This document shows, piece by piece, positions 33,036 to 33,179 of a stretch of DNA of 33,179 nt. Under the pieces are notes generated by a model. The model worked only from the letters and a program-made list of their open reading frames with translations. It was not told where the DNA came from and made no database searches. Numbering within the stretch: the first letter of the stretch is position 1; each line of letters begins with the position of its first letter. The stretch comes from Pirellulaceae bacterium (lineage in GTDB: Bacteria; Planctomycetota; Planctomycetia; Pirellulales; Pirellulaceae), in assembly GCA_016784735.1 (NCBI GenBank), contig JADHUC010000105.1, positions 1-33,179 on the forward strand, written 5' to 3'. The position numbers and the translations under genes were made by a program.

Positions 33036-33179
33036 ACACACGCGCGACGGGACGTTTGGCCCGCGATCGGAAGTTCCCGCGTGTCGGCGAATATCGCGTA
33101 CTCGCCCCCCGGCATGCCTCGGGGCAACTTGATCGACACCGGCTCCAATACGACTCCGTCGTCCGTGCCAACCATGCGA
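33036..33179 (-). pseudogene. 5' fragment of the IS-interrupted GH42-like gene (continues outside window)
   Basis: On the minus strand one frame is open from the window edge to the insertion sequence (MVGTDDGVVLEPVSIKLPRG, GGEYAIFADTRELPIAGQTS, RRACV). When the element and one TGTCCC copy are removed, it runs directly into GHLTVRAAP of the fragment at 29216 with no stop. It should contain the native N-terminal domain, with the start and any signal peptide beyond the window. Confidence 0.65.

Overview
The window looks like the chromosome of a Planctomycetota bacterium, probably of the Pirellulales type. The signs are a sigma factor of the Planctomycetes-specific ECF type, a giant (>10 kb) multidomain lipoprotein gene, a dense set of secreted glycan-degrading enzymes with a sulfatase, and intergenic spaces packed with palindromic repeats. 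This placement is inference from gene content, not from a marker gene.

Left third (1-12.6 kb, minus strand). A sigma-70/ECF gene (11958-12566) lies upstream of a giant gene (1066-about 11460). The giant gene encodes a predicted lipoprotein of about 3460 residues: about 32 HEAT repeats, a TlpA-like thioredoxin domain with a WCPHC site, a beta-propeller, a SUMF1/FGE-type domain, an SH3-like domain, a second HEAT region built from a duplicated block, and a second thioredoxin domain that has lost both cysteines. A gene open at the left edge (1-699) is a small paralogue of the SH3-like part of the giant. Two small plus-strand genes follow the sigma factor: a 4-TM protein (13052-13411) and a zinc-ribbon/DUF805 membrane protein (13462-14070).

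Middle and right (14.3-31.5 kb). This is a carbohydrate-utilisation island. A minus-strand operon encodes GH127 beta-L-arabinofuranosidase, a Tat-exported protein and a RhaT-type permease. Divergent from it are GH51 alpha-L-arabinofuranosidase and a sulfatase. Then come a secreted beta-sandwich-like protein, a 1124-residue DUF6259-like putative glycosidase, a patatin-like lipase and a GH42-like putative glycosidase. Together they suggest breakdown of an L-arabinose-containing, possibly sulfated or rhamnosylated polysaccharide, with uptake of a released sugar by the RhaT homologue.

Right edge (31.4-33.0 kb). A complete IS4/Tn5-like insertion sequence (19-bp inverted repeats, 6-bp direct repeat, intact DDE/YREK transposase) has landed inside the GH42-like gene. 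Removing the element and one direct-repeat copy restores a continuous reading frame to the right edge of the window.

Most longer intergenic gaps hold a palindromic or short tandem repeat element, from several sequence families. One is a 10-bp-stem hairpin family with compensatory base changes; another is a family of 7-nt tandem repeats. No rRNA, tRNA or CRISPR array was seen.
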